Below are positions 62,151 to 64,000 of a stretch of DNA of 64,000 nucleotides, in pieces. This stretch comes from an uncultured Eubacteriales bacterium. Its GTDB lineage: Bacteria; Bacillota; Clostridia; Peptostreptococcales; Anaerovoracaceae. The notes beneath the pieces are model-generated. The model was given only the letters and a program-made list of their open reading frames with translations, was not told where the DNA came from and searched no databases. The stretch is taken from contig CADAEH010000013.1 of assembly GCA_902786855.1 (NCBI GenBank), positions 1 through 64,000 of the forward strand, given 5' to 3'. The position numbers and the translations under genes are program-made. The stretch's first letter is position 1, and each line of letters opens with the position of its first letter.

Positions 62151-63632
62151 ATGGAAAAGAACCAGACGATCGAACTGACGATAGAAGATATGCTTGATGA
62201 CGGCAGAGCTTTCGGAAGAAACGAGGGCTGTGCTGTTTTTGTATCAGGTGGCTGCAGTATAGGTAAAGGCCACAGGGCAGCAGGAGCAGTACCAGGCGAC
62301 AGGGTCAATGCTAAGGTGACCAAAGCTAAGAAATCATCAGCAGAAGCCATACTTACAGCCGTCCTTGATGCATCACCTGACAGGATCACTGCAGAATGCC
62401 CGTTTTTTGAGGAATGCGGGGGATGCACTTTGCAGGAACTCTCTTATGATGCTCAAAAAAAACTCAAGACCGATCAGGTCAGATCCAAGCTGTCAAGACT
62501 GGGAGGACTCACAGATCCTACGGTCAGAGATATTATTGGGGCGGATACTCTGAAATATTATCGCAATAAGGCTGTATTCGCTGTCGGTCCGCATGGTGAA
62601 GTAGGATTCAAAAAGGGCAAGAGCCACTTTGTGATCGATATAGAAGACTGCATGCTCCAGACAGATGCGGCTATGGTATGCGCAGATGCACTCAGACATT
62701 TTCTGCGCTCCTCAGGGCTGAAATGTATCACGCAGATGACTGTCAGAACAGCATTTGGCACAGGCGAGGTTATGGTTGTGCTCGAAACTGAGAAGAAAGA
62801 GATATCGGGACTGGAAAAGCTGATCGGTATGCTCGATGATGCCGTCTACAGCCTTAGCTGCGATGAGGAAGGGCAGCCTGTGAATGATGAGCAGGCATTT
62901 AGCCTTGAATCAGTAGCTGTGATACACAAGGGCAAATCACGCATAGCCGCCGGCAAGCCATCCATAACAGAAGAGATAATAGCTGACGACGGTCGCACTG
63001 TCCGATTTGAGATAAGCCCGCAGTCATTTTTCCAGGTGAACCCTGAGCAGATGATCAGGCTATATGACAAAGCAGCGGAATATGCCGCTTTGCAGGGCGG
63101 AGAAACTATTCTCGACCTATACTGCGGAGCAGGCACCATCGGTCTCTGGCTTCTTGACGAGCTCAGAAACAGAGACGAGGAGGCATTCAGCAATACTAAA
63201 GTGATCGGAATAGAATCCGTAAAACCTGCAGTTATAGATGCCAACAGAAACTCTGTCATAAATGAAGTCGTCAATACGAGGTACTTCTGCGGCAAGGCAG
63301 AGGAAGAACTGCCGGGAATGATGGGTCTGGCAAAACTGTACAAATGGAATGAGGTCAATGAACGTGTTGAACGAAAGCCTGAGATCACATTGGACCATGC
63401 TGATGTTGTGATTCTTGATCCGCCGCGCGCCGGCTGTGAAGAAGCCCTTCTTGATGCAGTGATCAAGGCAATGACGGAACGCATTGTTTATGTATCATGC
63501 GATCCGGGTACACTGGCAAGAGATATAAAATATCTTACCGCGAATGGATATGAATTTATAGAAGCTACGCCTGTCGACCAGTTTCCATGGACATCACACA
63601 TCGAGGTAGTCGCGAAAATACAACGCAGGTAA
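62151..63632 (+). CDS. rlmD: 23S rRNA (uracil-5-)-methyltransferase, RlmCD/RlmD type
   Basis: SAM-dependent RNA uracil C5 methylase of the TrmA superfamily, 493 residues. N-terminal TRAM domain (about 1-70), [4Fe-4S] Cys set CPFFEECGGCTLQ near 83 with a further Cys in EDCML near 166, SAM motif ILDLYCGAGTIGLW near 321, and catalytic Cys in VYVSCDPGTLARD near 448. PRAG region VILDPPRAGC precedes it. The start has AACAGGAA upstream. Gram-positive members often modify two uridines (RlmCD). Confidence 0.9.
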   Translation: MEKNQTIELTIEDMLDDGRAFGRNEGCAVFVSGGCSIGKGHRAAGAVPGDRVNAKVTKAKKSSAEAILTAVLDASPDRITAECPFFEECGGCTLQELSYDAQKKLKTDQVRSKLSRLGGLTDPTVRDIIGADTLKYYRNKAVFAVGPHGEVGFKKGKSHFVIDIEDCMLQTDAAMVCADALRHFLRSSGLKCITQMTVRTAFGTGEVMVVLETEKKEISGLEKLIGMLDDAVYSLSCDEEGQPVNDEQAFSLESVAVIHKGKSRIAAGKPSITEEIIADDGRTVRFEISPQSFFQVNPEQMIRLYDKAAEYAALQGGETILDLYCGAGTIGLWLLDELRNRDEEAFSNTKVIGIESVKPAVIDANRNSVINEVVNTRYFCGKAEEELPGMMGLAKLYKWNEVNERVERKPEITLDHADVVILDPPRAGCEEALLDAVIKAMTERIVYVSCDPGTLARDIKYLTANGYEFIEATPVDQFPWTSHIEVVAKIQRR

Positions 63633-64000
63633 CGCTCAAAACCCTTGAAAATCAAGGCTTTCAGGATTTGGCGGTTTTTGCAGATTTTAGCAGGAAATAC
63701 ATCAACAGGCGTAGTTCCGAAAAAATGGCAGATTTCTAAAACCCTTGCAATTACTGCATTATACAGCCTTATTCATTCATTATTCATGTATTCTCACGCG
63801 GGGTAGTTCATACAATGGAAAAAATACACGGCTCTGTGTATACTCTTTATTCATTTTATGCATTTTTATGCATAATTGCTGCCAACCCTTGAAATTCAGC
63901 TTGTTTGCAGACTTTCGGAGCTGCTGAAAGCTCGCACAGTTGCGGGTGAATATTGATCGAATTATAGTAAGCATAGGTGAACACCGGTGTAATCAATTCC
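63633..64000. other. Non-coding right end with short interspersed repeats
   Basis: No gene is visible in the last 368 bases. ACCCTTGNAA occurs at 63641-63650, 63741-63750 (exactly 100 bp later) and 63885-63894. GCAGATTT-like words follow, and GTAGTTC occurs at 63711-63717 and 63803-63809, each followed by an A-rich GAAAAAAT-like word. The first copy contains a CCTTGA/TCAAGG palindrome (63643-63657), which may also end transcription of the methyltransferase gene. Confidence 0.45.

Noticed and set aside
1-64000. CRISPR arrays, tRNA or rRNA genes, insertion sequences
   Set aside because: I scanned the gaps for regular repeats, T-arm-like words and transposase motifs and saw none convincing.

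Overview
The window reads as chromosome of a strictly anaerobic member of the Bacillota, most likely class Clostridia. Support comes from strong AGGAGG-type ribosome sites, many intrinsic terminators, lipoprotein-type binding proteins, a rapZ-whiA pair, a lysyl-tRNA synthetase with a C-terminal tRNA-binding extension, an [FeFe]-hydrogenase maturase (HydF) and oxygen-sensitive ATP-driven reductases. Base composition is moderate, about 45-50 % GC by eye. Almost all genes are on the + strand. I saw no rRNA, tRNA, CRISPR array, transposase or phage gene. Genus cannot be fixed from the sequence alone.

Layout. 0.3-2.7 kb: polar amino-acid ABC importer. 2.9-5.9 kb: acyl-CoA synthetase plus PLP racemase. 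6.0-8.4 kb: greA-lysS. 8.7-21.6 kb: mixed accessory and housekeeping genes (degenerate metallo-hydrolase, methyltransferase with a disturbed 5' end, MATE-ATPase fusion on the minus strand, double rhodanese lipoprotein, DUF1537 kinase, Fe-S flavoprotein, DUF5131, NUDIX, 2-hydroxyacid dehydrogenase, glyoxalase next to fructosamine kinase, PHP). 21.7-26.2 kb: PhzF, a CbiMQO nickel/cobalt ECF importer, YbaK. 26.3-27.5 kb: ATP-grasp gene on the minus strand.

27.7-31.8 kb holds the most interesting locus: a TM1266-type small regulator, an attenuator-like leader, then a NifH-like reductase and two nitrogenase-component-1-like proteins. By eye these lack the FeMo-cofactor ligands and part of the P-cluster ligands, and no nifB, nifE or nifN is present in the window. 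It looks like a nitrogenase-like (not N2-fixing) reductase whose substrate I cannot name. The Ni/Co importer 3 kb upstream suggests a metal-tetrapyrrole substrate as a hypothesis only.

31.8-49.6 kb is an oligosaccharide island: GH13 alpha-glucosidase, GH1 beta-glucosidase, esterase-like hydrolase, two different alpha-galactosidases, a sugar ABC importer with its MsmK-type ATPase, DUF624 protein, GH32 sucrase, fructokinase and amylosucrase-like GH13. Together these could import raffinose-family sugars, strip galactose, and split sucrose to hexoses and glucan. No regulator gene lies inside it.

49.7-56.9 kb: hydF, a second acyl-CoA-synthetase paralogue with a degraded nucleotide loop, two lipoproteins, and a double-cubane-type reductase with DUF3343 protein and ATP-dependent activator. 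57.0-63.6 kb: AI-2E-family transporter, murB, PHP, rapZ, whiA and a 23S rRNA uracil methyltransferase. The last 370 bp are non-coding and carry short repeats.

A recurring structural theme is a GC-rich hairpin without a T tract placed just after the first gene of several operons (two binding proteins, cbiM, the double-cubane reductase), which would raise the first gene's transcript over its partners.
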